From Sternotherus odoratus (taxonomy: Eukaryota; Chordata; Testudines; Kinosternidae): a stretch of 64,000 nt of DNA. Both the position numbers and the translations under genes were made by a program. The stretch is taken from contig JAVMKO010000021.1 in assembly GCA_032164245.1 (NCBI GenBank), positions 12,034,285 to 12,098,284 of the forward strand, written 5' to 3'. Position 1 is the stretch's first letter, and each line of letters opens with the position of its first letter. Shown here one piece after another: positions 1 to 13,305 of this stretch. The notes under the pieces are model-generated. The model was given only the letters and a program-made list of their open reading frames with translations. It made no database searches and was not told where the DNA came from.

Positions 1-1101
1 CTAAAACCTGTCTGGCAGCAAGGGCAGGCCCTGTCATGAGTGATTAAGGAACACCCTTCCTTAACATGCTAGCATATCTGGAAAAGTCTTAGACTTCCAT
101 TGCAGGGTAGTTATTACAGAGATATCACTTACAGAAATAACATCATGAGAATAATAACATTAAAATTAACCAATAGGAACAAAAAATGTAACTAGCAATT
201 GTGGCCTGCTTGCTACCGTAAGCTGAAAAAATGACCAAAAAAAAATCCGAATCTTATAACTAGCTCTTTAAAACTCACACTGAGTCAGTTCAGGGTGGAG
301 CCAGTTTTTCTTTAGGAAGCACATTTGTTCACTCTCTCCAGTAACCATTCAGAGATTTGAGATCAAATGCTTTCCCGGGCATTAAACCTCATTTGGTTGG
401 TTGGTTGACTTGTCTGGTGAAACAAGTTAAGGTGACATACTTGACAAAATGGAAGAAGAGCTATAAATTTGGTTTGCCTGTGACCAGCATCCAGGAAGAT
501 CAGAAATTTCTTAGCATTGTATTTTTTTTTTTTTAAGCCAACTCTTTACCCAGACTGCAGTAGAATGTTTGTATCCCAACAAAGGACAATACATCCATGA
601 TGAAGATTGAATTCCCCCTCCCCAAGATTACGGAGAACAAGCCTGCCTATGACCTCAAAATAAGTCTGTGGTTGTGTCCTTTGTAGGCTTATATTAGGTG
701 TTGTCTGTGTTGGCAAGAGACGCTGTGTTAACATATATAAGCCCAGTTCATTAGAAAGATGTTAAAATGATTACACTGGCATCTATACGCAGAGCCATAT
801 ATGGGGATGTATTTTGTTGTGTTCAAGGATGGTGAATTTTCATACTGCTCTAGATCTGCACATCAATAATTATTCTTGCCTGCATCTCCCATTTAATAAG
901 AGAGGCCATTGCCCCGGTGTTTATCATATCTGGGATGCTTTGGAGCATAACACATTAGGGAAATGCACATTCATTTTGAGCATAATTGTAAAAGGAAGGC
1001 AAAGAGAAATACAGTACGGGAAAACCAAAATAAATCCTACACCCATCAGCACTCTTTTATGTAACTATGAATTGTATCTCTTCCTTTCTTTTCTCTTGTA
1101 G

Positions 1102-1213
1102 TACCTGTTTGAGAATGGTAGAATAGATAACATATTTACCGAGCCCTATTCCAGGTTTATGATTGAACTTACAAAACTATTGAAAATCTGGGAACCTACA
1201 ATACTTCCAAATG
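1102..1213 (+). CDS. ZMYM4: ZMYM4 exon (fourth from last)
   Basis: The acceptor follows a long pyrimidine run (TTTCTTTTCTCTTGTAG) and the donor is ATG/GTAGGA. It encodes YLFENGR, IDNIFTEPYSRF and IWEPTILPN, and ends in phase 1. I found no further exon between 1 and 1101. Confidence 0.94.
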
Positions 1214-4200
1214 GTAGGACAATTATTTTTCATATTGTGTTGTTTTTATATACATGCATGACAGTGAAACCCATCTTTATAAAAGAATGAGTTCTCAAGG
1301 GTTCTTCTTACAGTACAGGAGAGAGCTGTGGCGAAAGAACAGCAGCATTGAACTATTCCATTAAATCTACCATGATTAGGAGCATGATCTGTACTGTGAG
1401 GTGCTATCCTCTTCTCCCCTCCACAACATGTAGTCATTTGTGAGAGACAGGAATCCTGGATACCATATTCATCTCTTGACACTTACTTACTATGGGACCA
1501 CCTCTCTGCCTCTGGTTATGCTTCTGTAAAATGGCTATAATGTTTTCCTTAGCCCTATGTCATGGAGCTTCATGAATTAATGTTTGAATGCTCTTAATCT
1601 AGCATCATTCATCGGAGGCTCTCAAAGTATTGTTATAAATCCTCCCTCTGTTTCTTGCAGAGTTGGCTACTTGGAAGGGCACTGAATGAGACAAAGGTGG
1701 TAATTTTATAAATACAACTAAAACAGCTGAACACCTTTTTTACTGTAATTTGGATAGAGGAGATTGGTTTCAGGATACCAAAGAACCTTTCGTGATTGTG
1801 GTAACTGCATACCTGGATCTGTGACCATCTGTGTGTGTATTTCCTTTAATTTTAAAAAAAGAAAACAAAACAAAACAAAACACCCATGCATTTACAGGCA
1901 CTACATCCACCAAGGCCTCTGGTTGCCTAACATCTGTGATTAACCACCATAATCCCTTTTTTTTACCTGCTTTCAGGTTCACTATGTCACAACAGTTTAT
2001 CTTCACATGGAGGTATCACATAATTATCCATGCTCTGCCCCCAAGAAGTGTAATGTTTGAGCAGTTGATTGAGCTATATAACATGAAACTGTGTTGCGGT
2101 CTTGTTAAGATCAATAATGGCTGCTTTAGACCCTTCTTTCCATGGGCTTTTGGAAAGTCTCACTGATCAATAGCTTGGTCTTTCTCAGGCTTGATGGATC
2201 ATATTTATCCCTTGCTTAAGTATATGCAATTCTGTTTATTTCAGTCAAGTTAAATCTATTTACTGTCGGTCTGAGTTTGACCTGATGTACAGTTCATTGA
2301 TGCATCAGGTTGTCAAGGAAGATTTAATGTATATTATAATTTGTCTGGCACGACCTGCCTTTCTAATGTAACTCTTCCCCATCCCTCATCCCATCCACAA
2401 GGGGTTTATTGCTTTCCTTAAACCTGTGAAAATCTTCAGGGATCACATTGTGCCCTCAGGTCACTGCTGAAGCTGCTTACTCATTCCTGAGGGCAGAGAG
2501 TTGCCCTTACAATGAGATGGCTGTTTACTAAAGAGCTGATTTTTCCTTTTCCTTTACCCATTATCCTCAGGTTACATGTTCTCGAGAATCGAAGAGGAAC
2601 ATTTATGGGAATGTAAACAGCTCGGTGCATATTCCCCTATAGTCTTATTGAACACACTTCTGTTCTTCAATACCAAATACTTCCAACTAAAGAATGTCAG
2701 TGAGCATCTGAAACTGTCCTTTGCCCACGTTATGAGACGCACCCGGACTCTGAAATACAACACCAAGATGACGTACCTGCGTTTTTTCCCACCTTTTCAA
2801 AAACAAGAGGTAGAATCAGGTGTGTTGCTCATTTCTAATTACTTGAGGTGGTTTTAATTTGAATTTACATAGCCCCAGCTGCATTGCCAGTGTTTTATTT
2901 TAAAGTGAGGAAAAAATGTTGTGCATTTTGCACATTTACTAATATTCGGGCTTCTGCTGATACTTTAACTTCCCTCCCCTTCTCCTCCTCCGCCTTTCTG
3001 TTTGACTTCTAGCTGGGTTTAAACCAGAATTCTGTATGAGCCTCGACCGCTGATAGAAACTTGTGGATGTGGGATGAAATGCCCAAAATATTTGAAAGAT
3101 TTTCACTAATCATTTTTGGAGCTGCATACGCACATCCAGCAATTCAAACCTAGAATAAGAATCGTTCCCTTCCTGAAGGGCCGATAGCACGAAGGATCAG
3201 GCTCCTTAAGGTTCTGAGCACCCTTAACCCCCATTGAAGTCAGGGGCACTTGAAGTTAGTCTGCTTTGTAGTATACACACCCTGTCACATGGAGCAGGCC
3301 CTAAGACAGACCACCCCAGGACAACCGTTCAGATAAAGCTTTGGATAAAGTTTTGGAACTTATCACGTTCATTCTGTGTCCTGGCAAAGGTCATTTGCAT
3401 AAGCAAGATATACCGTGTGGTAGATCTTCATTTCATTCTTGTATAACTACTGTTAAGAGCAGTGGGGGTATGCAGCAGAAGGAGCTGGGGGGAGAAGAGG
3501 ATAGTGGCGGGTAAGTGGATCTGTCTTAGAAAGGATGTACACACACTGAGGTAGATGGGGAACAGACAGAGACACTGGTACAATGGTGTTCTAGCACTTG
3601 AGCTGTGGATAGGAGCGAGGGGTCTCGTCAGTCCTGTAAACCAGCATTAACATATTGTTTAAGCAATTACATTTTCCTGATCCAGCATTTAAATCTGTGT
3701 AGAAACACTTTTCTGTTAAGTTGGGCTCCTTTTTAACGATCAGCGACACATCTGATGGCCTTCATTTGATAGTTTGTTTCCAGTGTTGGACTTGACAGTG
3801 CCCGTTTGTGTGAAAAGTGATCTCTCAAACAGCACGTCACTTATGCGCTGTGCATAGCCCCATCAGGGTGCAGAGCTAAACCAAATAGCTTCAGCTTATT
3901 CTCACAGAGGAGGGCTGTTCTCCACTGAGCTCATGTGTCATTTTCCTATATCCAGATAAGTTATCTGTAGGAAAAAGGAAACGGAGTGAGGACGAGGAGG
4001 TTCCAACAGCAGTGGAAATGGCTGAAAACACAGATAACCCTCTGAGATGTCCAGTCCGACTCTATGAGTTTTACTTGTCAAAATGGTGAGTGATTGGTGC
4101 AGCCTAATTTTGGATTATACTTGAACCAGATTGTGCCCTCCTGCATGAAAACCTCTGGTGGGGTAGGGCAACTCTGTGGCTCCTATGGGGGAGTTTACTC

Positions 4201-6066
4201 CAAACACCCCACAAAAAGGGGGTTCCCACATTCGCAGTTACCCTCAAAGAAGCAATGAAATTATCTATCCTCCCAATCCCTAACGAGCCCCTGAGGACCA
4301 GGTCACCCAGGCCTTTTCGTCCACACAGGCTCCGAGGCTCCCTACTCCTCCTCAACACCACCACAGCTCAAATGGAGCCAGGCACCCAGCAGGCTCCCCA
4401 GGGTTCAGGTGGTGATGGATAAATGCTCTACATGGTAATACATCTGTGGTTTGCATTAACTTTGCCAAGAATTCCCTGGGCTGGGGGGAGGAGAGGGGCA
4501 GAGGAAGATGCAGTAACCCCCACCATTCACGGATCCTGCAGAATGATTGAAATCTGGCTCCTTGCTCCTTGAAGTAGAGCCAAGTGCTACAATGCAGTAA
4601 TCCATTGCTCAAGATAAGCAACAGCTCAGTAGCACTTTCCTTGTAAAGCAGGGTGGAAAAGAATCAGAGAGGTAGCCGTGTTAGTCTGGAATAGCAGAGG
4701 TAACAAAGAGTCCTGTGGCACCTTAAAGACTAACTAAAGTATTGGAGCATAAGCTTTCGTGGGCTAATACCCACTTCGTCGGATGCAAGGGTGGAAAAGT
4801 GTGACTTAGAGGTAACAACTAGAGATGCTGGCATTTGCTGAAAGATTAGATTAACTTTACTCCAGGAGTCACAAAGGAAGCTGCAGAGCAAGGATGAACA
4901 TATAAATTATTCAGTCTCTCTCCCACTCTCCACTTAAAATCATTGAGCGATGGAGTTCAGTATTATTCTCTCTCAATAGAGCCTACATGCCAGAGAGCAA
5001 ATAGTCCTGCTCAGGCAAAGCCATGTCCAGAAACCCCCTCCACTGCCTGCTCCTTTCACACACATTCTTTGTGTTCACTCGCATACTGTCAGAAGGTGTC
5101 ATTCTGAGCCATCACACATTTGCTGCACCACCTCATAGGACGCCATAGTTCAGCCTCTGCAGTAGCAGCAACTGACAGTGAAAAGCCTCTTTCGCTTTGT
5201 GGATTTTAATGTCACAATTCTAATGCCCAGCAGGGAGCGGAATCCTTTCTGCTGAGGTCTTTACACTTCTTGCTAGGCAAGATTGCAAGGCATTCTCTCA
5301 GATACTGAAGGTCAGTCTTTCAAGTGGATGGGTTCACCATTCTGCTCTCACAAACTAGGCTCTGGTTTTGTGGATCACTGGCTCTTGTACCCTCAGTAGC
5401 CCAAAGAACACTTCAAAAGTTATCAAGTGTCCTGGGAAATACCAGCAATGCAGTTAGTCTGCATATACTTAACAGGAGCTCCCATGTTGCCTAGAACACT
5501 AGAACTGGCTTTATTCTGAGATTGAACATTAATTGTGTTAAAATGGTGATATCATGTAATGGGATGAAGCTGCAATTGAAGAAACACCTCTAGGGAGAAG
5601 CAGCTATTCTAGTTGGTTCTATAAACAGCAAATGCCCTTTGAGCTGGAGACGGATTGGCAGCTTACTGCAATGAACGGAGGAGATTGAGTCACTAGAATG
5701 GAGATCCAAATTTTACTATTGAAATTGTAGTGATTCAGTCTCAAGGTAATGCCAGGTAATAGGACAAAGCTACTTTCCCTGGTCTCTTAAACTGTGTTGT
5801 AAAGTGGACTGCTAATGCTGCCTTCTGATATACAATCTTCCTTTCTTTGCATTAACAGTTCTGAAAGCGTGAAGCAGAGAAGTGACGTGTTTTATCTTCA
5901 ACCTGAGCGTTCTTGTGTACCTAATAGCCCTATGTGGTACTCTACGTTGCCAATAGACCCCGGGACCTTGGACATCATGTTAACACGTATTCTTATGGTG
6001 AGGGAGGTACACGAAGAACTTGCCAAAGTCAGATCAGAGGACTCTGATATTGAATTGTCAGACTAA
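1102..6066 (+). CDS. ZMYM4: ZMYM4, 3' portion (last four coding exons)
   Basis: Exons 1102-1213, 2571-2819, 3956-4085 and 5859-6066 join in frame (699 nt, 232 residues and TAA). All introns are GT-AG and the phases are 1, 1 and 2. The product matches the C terminus of ZMYM4 as I know it: YLFENGR at the start, then FSRIEEEHLWECKQLGAYSP, LSFAHVMRRTRTLKY, ENTDNPLRCPVRLYEFYLSK and the acidic end SEDSDIELSD. This is the C-terminal ZMYM/QRICH1-type domain (DUF3504), not the MYM zinc fingers, which lie upstream of the window. ZMYM4 is a nuclear zinc-finger protein linked to cell morphology and cytoskeletal regulation. The gene is partial because its 5' exons are off the left edge. Nothing in these exons is broken. 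It faces KIAA0319L tail to tail, as in mammals, but here two other genes lie between them. Confidence 0.96.
1214..2570 (+). other. ZMYM4 intron with MIR-type SINE remnant
   Basis: Intron between the first two visible exons. Around 1490-1590 it carries a degraded MIR-type SINE on the + strand, recognised by the CCTCTG...CTTCTGTAAAATGG stretch. No other element or gene is recognised here. Confidence 0.6.
2571..2819 (+). CDS. ZMYM4: ZMYM4 exon (third from last)
   Basis: The acceptor is TTATCCTCAG and the donor is TCAG/GTGTGT. It encodes the most conserved stretch, from MFSRIEEEHLWECKQLG through NTLLFFNTKYFQLKNV to MTYLRFFPPFQKQEVES. Length is 249 nt, entering and leaving in phase 1. Confidence 0.96.
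3956..4085 (+). CDS. ZMYM4: ZMYM4 exon (second from last)
   Basis: The acceptor is ATATCCAG and the donor is AAATG/GTGAGT. It encodes a lysine/arginine-rich linker (VGKRKRSEDEE) that could act as a nuclear localisation signal, then DNPLRCPVRLYEFYLSK. It leaves in phase 2, splitting a cysteine codon. Confidence 0.95.
4086..5858 (+). other. last ZMYM4 intron
   Basis: Intron between the last two coding exons. It holds one retroposon copy (4662-4787), listed separately. The rest shows no gene or element that I recognise. Confidence 0.75.
4662..4787 (+). mobile_element. ~120-bp dispersed retroposon, copy 1
   Basis: Begins AATCAGAGAGGTAGCCGTG and ends CCACTTCGTCGGATGC. The 12-bp sequence AGGGTGGAAAAG lies on both sides (4650-4661 and 4788-4799), a perfect target-site duplication. 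There is no poly-A tail. The same unit recurs at 13740, 23970, 33254 and 33681. I recognise it as a common turtle repeat but cannot give its database name. Confidence 0.85.
5859..6066 (+). CDS. ZMYM4: ZMYM4 terminal coding exon
   Basis: The acceptor is TGCATTAACAG. The exon completes the split cysteine and encodes SESVKQRSDVFYLQPERSC, WYSTLPIDPGTLDIM and the acidic tail ending at TAA 6064-6066. The 3'UTR follows directly. Confidence 0.96.
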
Positions 6067-8300
6067 CTGAAGTGGGGTATTTTCCTTTCAATACATGTTG
6101 CAAGTACCAAACTGTGAACACATCCAGCCTTCAGAAAATGTTGTGTATCAAATAAGCCAAGTTATTGTCACTACACAGGCATATTTTGAACCACAGTGGA
6201 TGTGCAAACTGGAATCAGAAGGAAGCAAACTACTTTAAGCTGCAAGAAACGCCAGTGTCCAGTGCAGTGATAAATCCTCTAAACAAACTCAAGATGAATT
6301 AACCTGTTCAGCCGGTGCATAAATCCTTCATTTATTTGGGATTAAAACAAAATTGTGAAATATTTTTAAGGAAAATTGTTGTATAAATTCTACCCTAGTA
6401 ACCAGTGGCATAGAGAACTAGACTGTGGCTCACATGACTTTGCAGCCCAATGGCTAGCAGCCATTGCTGCCAAAGAGCCTGGGGAGATCCTAGAGATCTC
6501 CGTGTGGAGAAGAGAGAGTGCAGTGAGGTCTAGACAAATAGACACTTTCCGTTATGTACACACACACTTTTTTAGTTTTATTTTATTTTTTACTGGGATC
6601 AAAGATTAAGAAAGATATTAAGCCAGAAGTCAATGTTGTATCTGCCAGACTACTACCCTAGTGGATGACTATCTGGGCTGCGTTCAAACAGTCATATGAC
6701 CCCAGAGTCCAGCTCTTAGTCCGTGCTAGTAACTACGACTCTGTTGGATCTCTGATGTGTGGGAGATGCTGTAAGTTAAGCATCAGAGCAATCACGTTAT
6801 GGGACAAAAATCTCTGGAATACATATAGGAGAGCGAAGGTCTAGGGCTATGTGCAGAAATCCCCTGAATAGCCTATCGGTCTGTTGATGTAATCTAGCAA
6901 ACGCTGTGGTGCGCAAAACTAGTTGTTTTGGAGGGAATTGGTTTGGGTTTTCTTGTCATAAGGCAGCTTTCTTTCCCTTTTCCCCAACTCTTTGTTTTTA
7001 TACAGTGCAAGTCTGGAGGGCCTTGTCATTTCAAAGTGTCTGTCCACCCTTGCAACGCGTGCAGTATTACTTTTGACAACAGAACTGTGGTAGAAAAGTA
7101 CCTTGTGTGGTTTTTTACCCCACCCCACCCAAAGAAATTTAGTGATAGTGTTGGAAATTGAAATATTTTTTTCAATGGCTTGGCTGTTACTGTATCTTTT
7201 AAAAGGGGAAATCTCCCTACTGTATCCAGAGGACAGGACACTGATTAGATAACATCTGTCTCTCCATTTTCTCAAGCTTACGATGCTCGTTTCTGAGGGC
7301 AACAGGTCATCAAGACATTGGAAATACAAGACTATTTTTAAAGAGAATTGTACTTTTTTTTAAAATCGGTAGTTGCAGCTAGTTGTCCAACTTCTGTAGC
7401 AGGGGTTTTGATATCTGACCTCTCATTGCAGCCTCGGGAGTTGAAAATCAACAGCCTTGAAATAAATTTGTTTTTTTTTAAAAAAAAAAAAATTCTTTAC
7501 TTTTAGCAGTAACAAAGGTAATTTAAACAATAAAATTGGAAAGTAGTCTATTGACGTTGTGTACTCGGTAGTCCTGTCCCTGCCTGTAACGGATTTCACT
7601 GATGTATTTTTTAATACAGAAAACTGTGTGAAAAGTAAACCTGCCCCTGATTCTGTATGATCCAAGTCCATACGTGTCTGTCATTTCTGATCGGAGACTG
7701 TTTATTTCATATCTTGTCCTAAAACTGTGGAGGAAAATACCCTGGCTATTATTACCCTACCAATAAACTACCCAGAGACTTAGAGACTTAATGATCTCAA
7801 ATACATTAATTTTACAGTGTATAAATACTAACTTTCTCCCTATAGTAATATTAAAAGTAGTTAGATAGCAAACACACAGCTTGTGTTTGGACAGCTGTTG
7901 TGTTTCAAGAAGAAAAAAATATCCCTATGCCTTTAACTGACAACAACAAATACTGTATGGTTGGGGAAAAAACACAAAAACCCATAACCCCATTGCCCCT
8001 AAAAATCAAAACAAGTAGTGTCTCAGTTGCATGCAAATCTACCCACCTCACATCACAGGAAATATTCATGAATTATTGTAATTCTTGGACATTCCTCAGG
8101 AGTGCAGCTATAATGCCTTTGTCAGGTTGGTTTTTTCCCCTTTCTGTTAGAGAGTTGTGTGAATTTTTTCCAAACATTAAGCAAGGGAAACAGTCAGGAC
8201 ATCCTCTTAGGTTTGTTTTTAAACAAAAAATTCTGGTTTCCCCTGGATAAGAGTTAAGAAATATTCCCGTAGAATAAAATAGTATATTTGTATATGATGG
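6067..8300 (+). other. ZMYM4: probable ZMYM4 3' untranslated region
   Basis: AT-rich non-coding sequence after the ZMYM4 stop. AATAAA hexamers on the + strand lie at 7461-7466, 7762-7767 and 8273-8278, and any of them could end the transcript. I cannot tell which is used. No recognisable repeat interrupts this stretch, which fits a UTR under constraint, but the end point is an inference. Confidence 0.5.
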
Positions 8301-9834
8301 TTGACTTACTCATTTTTCTTTCTGTCTCTGGAGAACCTCACTCTTTGTTGTCTGTGGAACTACAGAATGTCAGTTTGTTCAAGTTCTTGGAATGAAAAAT
8401 AATTATCCCTCATATCCTCTTCGCAAACAAATCTATACTACTTTAGCCTGACCGATTGAAAACAACGTTGGTGAATGTTGTATTTGTCTTTTTATATGAT
8501 AAACAGTTAATTGCCGTTTTGGGTTCTTTTCGTCACACTAACAGGACAGTTGTAACAACTTCTGCTTTGTGGCTCTTTGTAAGAGACAATATGCATGTCC
8601 TCGATGCTCCAGTGCTGCCTCAGCTTCTCAGATCTATGGTCATTTTGATTGGACTCAACACTGAGGCAAGATCTGTTGCCTCTAAAGATTTCAATATATA
8701 TTAATTACACATAGTTTCAAAGTTATTTGGTATCCTAAAACACGTACTTTATTTTTATTATAAATAGTTCTATCTGTATTGCTTGCTGTCCAGGCAATAC
8801 TGTTTGTAACTTGAAATGTTATATTTAAGGAGAAAGGAAATCCCTTTTTTAGTCTGAACGTGGCAAAGAAATGCCAATGGTGAGTGCAAGCAGGACAAAC
8901 AGGAGGTCCTCGCTGCTTCCTGCTAAGAGGGTTCTTTGTGTATTTTTAGGCCTCCAACCCAATGACACTTAACGATTTTGAAGTGTTTCTTTTCTGGGCA
9001 CAGCATTGCTCTTAAGATTGTTTAGCTTGAGGGCCCGGAAGCCAGCTGCCTGGTTACATAGTACAGGATATATTACCATAGTGAATTACAGCTAGAGCCA
9101 GTAATTTGACTGTCAATTTTGCAAAGATTTTTAAAATGCCTTTTTGGGGCATGGTTGTCCTCTGCCCAGTTCTGAGGTTTTTTTAGGGGGATGCTGAGTG
9201 TACTGTATGTGCTGATCTCCATCAGAGTCAATTGACTTCAGAATCAGACACAAATGAAAGATGCACGTTGCATTAATTATTCCATTGACCTCCATCACTG
9301 ATCTAAACAAATCTGCATTCATCTGGCAACAGTCTCCGGTTAAGTAATGTCTCCTCACAAGCTTAAAATAAAATGGCAGCAATGGTATCGGTTTCTTATT
9401 TCCAAAGAGTACACTAATATAATGGCCAAGCAGTACTGAGGAAGCTTTAGAGCCAGGGTTATCAACTGTTCCCTTACAAAACAGCTACTGTGTATAAAAC
9501 CTTGTGCACTGTGCTCCTCTTTTCCTCTTCAGTCTCCATGCTTTGTCGGAATGGGGGCATTTGGAGAGTGACTGGCCTCAACAAAGCATGGTGTGTTCCC
9601 TTGTTGCTTTACGTGTTATCCTACTTAAGGTTCTTGATCAAGCCAGTGGATTCAGAATCTGGATTTGCTCTCCTCCACTGCTGCTCTACAGCACGTTCCA
9701 AGTAGAAGGGAACATCTTTGCAGGCTTGTTCGCAGGCCTGAAAGAAGCAGCTAGTTTTGAGTAGCCAACTTAGCAGACAAGTTGCAGAAGACGGATGCAA
9801 TCTACCCATGTTCCCTGTATATACTCAGTATATT

Positions 9835-10075
9835 TACACCTCCACCACTGTAGCAGCAGGAGTGCAGTGTAGACACTACCTACGCTGATGGGAGTATTCT
9901 CCCTTCACAGGTAGAGAGGTGGTAGCTAGGTCAGCAAAAGAATTCTTCCATCAACCTAGCACTGTCTATACCTTGGGGGTGACGTTGGCAACGTTACATT
10001 GCTCAGAGGTGTGGATTTTGAGCGCCGTAGCTCTGCCAATGTAAATTCCAAGCGTAGACCAGTCCACTGTAAATC
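9835..10075. mobile_element. degenerate MITE-like element
   Basis: Contains AGTGTAGACACTACCTACGC near the left end and AAGCGTAGACCAG near the right end, the kind of short inverted termini seen in turtle hAT-type non-autonomous transposons. The interior has CAACCTAGCACTGTCTATACC. The boundaries are approximate. Confidence 0.45.
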
Positions 10076-10289
10076 TTTTGTGTAGTTGCAAAACTTTTTA
10101 ATTCCCAGGATAAATCCTTACAAACAGTCAAAGCCTATCAAATCCTTCTCTAGTTGTAAATTGCATCATTTGTCCAGAGAGCAACATGAACCAGGCTGTT
10201 CTCAGTTCTCAAGAGGAGTTGTGTAGCCAGTGTCGAGGATTATGGATTACTGGGCGAGAGGTGGCAGATGCTGCATTGCACAAGTATTA

Positions 10290-10520
10290 CCACTGGAGTT
10301 AAATTTGCACTTGTCAGCTCATCTAGATTTGAAACTTACACTGGCACAGCTACGTGTTTTTCAGGGTTGTGAAAATCCATACCCCCGAGAGATTGTTAAA
10401 CTGACCCTGCTGTAGATAGTGTTTAGATTGGCAGAAGAATTCTTCTGTCAAGCAAGCTACTGTGTCTGAGAGGTGGATGACCAATGTCTACACTGAAGCA
10501 TTGCGGCTGTTTAATTGTAG
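10290..10520. mobile_element. second degenerate MITE-like element
   Basis: Related to the element about 300 bp to the left: TACACTGGCACAGCTACGTG at the left side and ATGTCTACACTGAAGC near the right. It is heavily diverged, so the family and ends are uncertain. Confidence 0.4.
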
Positions 10521-12009
10521 GTATACTCAAAGTCCGTCTATTGCTATTTTACGTCTGCTCGTAGATGCCTTGAAAGAGGAGGAGAAGATTTTTACATAAT
10601 AATTGTAATCCCTCATTCTGTTAGGTCAGTAGCTTGAGAACCATCTGTAGCTCAGTAAAGCCAAGGAAAGCATGTCCAGGAATTAGCCCTAGCCATACAT
10701 GTACCAGAAATATTCATATATTTTTGCTCAGGGAAAATTGACCTAGAAAACCGAGGGAACACACATTTGGTGCACAAGAGGGTTGGATTTACAACTGTTT
10801 TGACTAGTTTGCTTTTAAAGCTGGGATTTCCAGCTGTAAATCTCCAGGATGAGTGTCTAAAGGGGAATGTTATGATCACCTAGTCTGGCTACTTGCTTTA
10901 ACACAGCCCATAGAATTTCACCCAGCAATTCCCCCCAAGCCCACAGTGTCTGGTTGAGCATGCGTAAAATCTTGTGTGTTATTTTCAACAAAAAGTATCT
11001 TGATGCTTTTGGGGTTTTTTTTGTTTTGCTTTAGGAGGAAGTTATTTTGCATGTGCCAAAGGGTAATGGAATATTTAAATGAAAGTGTAGAATCTGCAGC
11101 TGCTACACTATTCCCAAGAGCTCTGTGTTACAAATACTTTATTATGTCTGGTTTTGGGGTCAGTTTATGCAGACAAGTGATTTTTGTATGGCAGGTGAAT
11201 AATGTTAAGGTGTATGCCTTCCATCATTCTGCATGCAGTGTTTCTTATGCAGAGATCCAACGTAATCAACAATATGATATGCATATGCACTTAGGGCAGA
11301 GATGGGACAAGTCTTTGGTAGCCCTAATACAAGTTCATAGGTCTAGAATACCGAACTCTGCCCAATAAATGTTTTTTCTACTGAGATTTGAAGAGGGTTA
11401 TGATGGTGTTCTGGCCATTTAAAAAAAAAAATTCTAAAAGTTAGAGGCCACATCTTTTGAAATCAATAGAACTACCCTTATTTATACCCACTCTAGATCT
11501 GGCCCAACCTGTTGCAAAATTCTAGAATGGTTTTAGTGGTTTCATAAAATCCAGACCCCTTGGATTCTCCGATGCCTAGTTCTAGTTACCATCTGATAAA
11601 ATGGTAACATTCAGCTAGATTTTCAGTGCTAAGTGGTAGAGGTTTGTGTTTAACAACTGGAATTTCTCAACCTCACTCTTGACTGGAGGTGAAAAAATAA
11701 AATTCAGAGGGTCGCTCTTGAAAAGTGGTCAAGTTTTAAAAAATTTAAAATCAGATCATAAAGGTACAGTTCATTTCATTGACCAAAATCCAGTCTGCTT
11801 TCGTGGTGTCCAGACAGTGCATACAGAAACTGGATTGGGTATGGAATGGATACAGGTCTCATAGCTTATCCATAAACAAACAGACTAGCTTGGGTGGAAT
11901 TGCTTCACTTCTTAGTATTTCCTCTGTGTTTACAGCCCTAACACCACAGGGCACAGTCTGCATCTGTTGGGCAGCTGGGGACCGTAACAAAATTCTCTAG
12001 GTATTAGAC

Positions 12010-12255
12010 AAAAGGACTGAGACAGGAATCCTGCGTTCTGTTCCCAGCTCTGTATTGACTCGTGTAGCCCTACACCTAACATACATTATAAAAACTGCCC
12101 TTGTAGTGTAGATGAAAGCCTTATTTGAGTCACTTGCCCCTTTGTACCTCAGTTTCCCCATCTGTAAATTGGATGTACTTTCCCACCTCATGGGTGTTAT
12201 GAAACTAAATTCTGCAAAGTGCTTTGCAGTCCTGATGAACAGTGCTATGCAACTG
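12010..12255 (+). mobile_element. MIR-type SINE
   Basis: Carries the hallmarks in order: GAATCCTGCGTTCTGTTCCC, then CCTCAGTTTCCCCATCTGTA, and finally GCAAAGTGCTTTGCAGTCC. It is an ancient, inactive CORE-type SINE on the + strand. Confidence 0.75.
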
Positions 12256-13162
12256 CAAAGCATTACTTTAAAAGCCCTAAATGGGTAGTTAGTGAATATA
12301 TACCTCTTATAAAAATCAGCTTTTTTAAAAAGTGGAGATTTGTGTAGTTAATTGTGTGACACCTAAAAGCCAGGTTAGTCACTCGCCAGATGGGCTGGCC
12401 AGGTAAGGATGTTCTTTATCAGCAATATCTGTATTCTGGAAACACGACTCAACATTTTCCAACCTGGCTGAAAGGTTAAATCCTTGTTTAATGGCAGGAT
12501 CCTAGTTTAAAGTTTAGGCCTTGTAACCTGTTTTTATTTTAAAAAATCCAAAGTTTAAGCTTTTCAGTGCAAGGACCATGTTTTCTTGTGTGTTTTGTAC
12601 AGATCCCAGCACAATGCGACTCAATCCCGTTTGATATCGGAGTGCTACCAGAGTTATATGGAGAAACTTCAAAAGTTGTGGCACACACCAGCAAAACTTG
12701 GGGGGGGGGGGGTGAATAACTTTCCCCCCGTATTCTTCTATAACTACATACAGCTCAGCCCAAGTCCTCGTTTTCCTTTTCCATTTCCCTACTTTACAAA
12801 AGCATTTTCATATACATCCTATTACAACCATTTTTAACTTCTGTCCCTGAAGGCTTTGGGGATCTTTACACTACTTATGTGAACAGATTTACAAAAGAAC
12901 AAGGCCACCTGCCGTAGTAATAAGCCATCAATCACTGCTTGATGGTAACTATCAAAATAAACTTGCTGATGACATAAGTTGTGTGTGAGCACAATTGGCA
13001 TTACCTGTCTGCTGCTATGAAGGACATGTAATCCTTAATGGCCAGCTAGATTCCTTGGTACAAGACAATTTAATTTAGCCGTTGCCCCTGAAAATTCACA
13101 GTTACAGTTTATCTTATCAGCTTGATAATTTAGCTGTTTGCCAGAAGCTGGCGATGGATGAT

Positions 13163-13305
13163 GGGATGAATCACTTGGTGATCACCTGTTCTCTTCAGTC
13201 CCTCTCAAGCACCTGGCATTGGCCACTGTCGGAAGACAGGGTACTGGGCTAGATGGACCTTTGGTCTGACCCAGTCTGGCTAGTCTTACGTTCTTATGTT
13301 AACTT
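13163..13305 (+). mobile_element. CR1-type LINE 3' end fragment
   Basis: Contains CATTGGCCACTGTCGGAAG, then GGGCTAGATGGACCTTTGG and TCTGACCCAGTCTGGC, ending in the TTCTTATGTT tail. These are familiar from the 3' UTR of bird and turtle CR1 elements. It is 5'-truncated with no coding part. Confidence 0.85.

Noticed and set aside
1..1101. A further ZMYM4 exon at the left edge
   Set aside because: The short open frames there (for example 814-1101) have no ZMYM4-like residues, and no suitable splice sites were seen before the acceptor at 1101.
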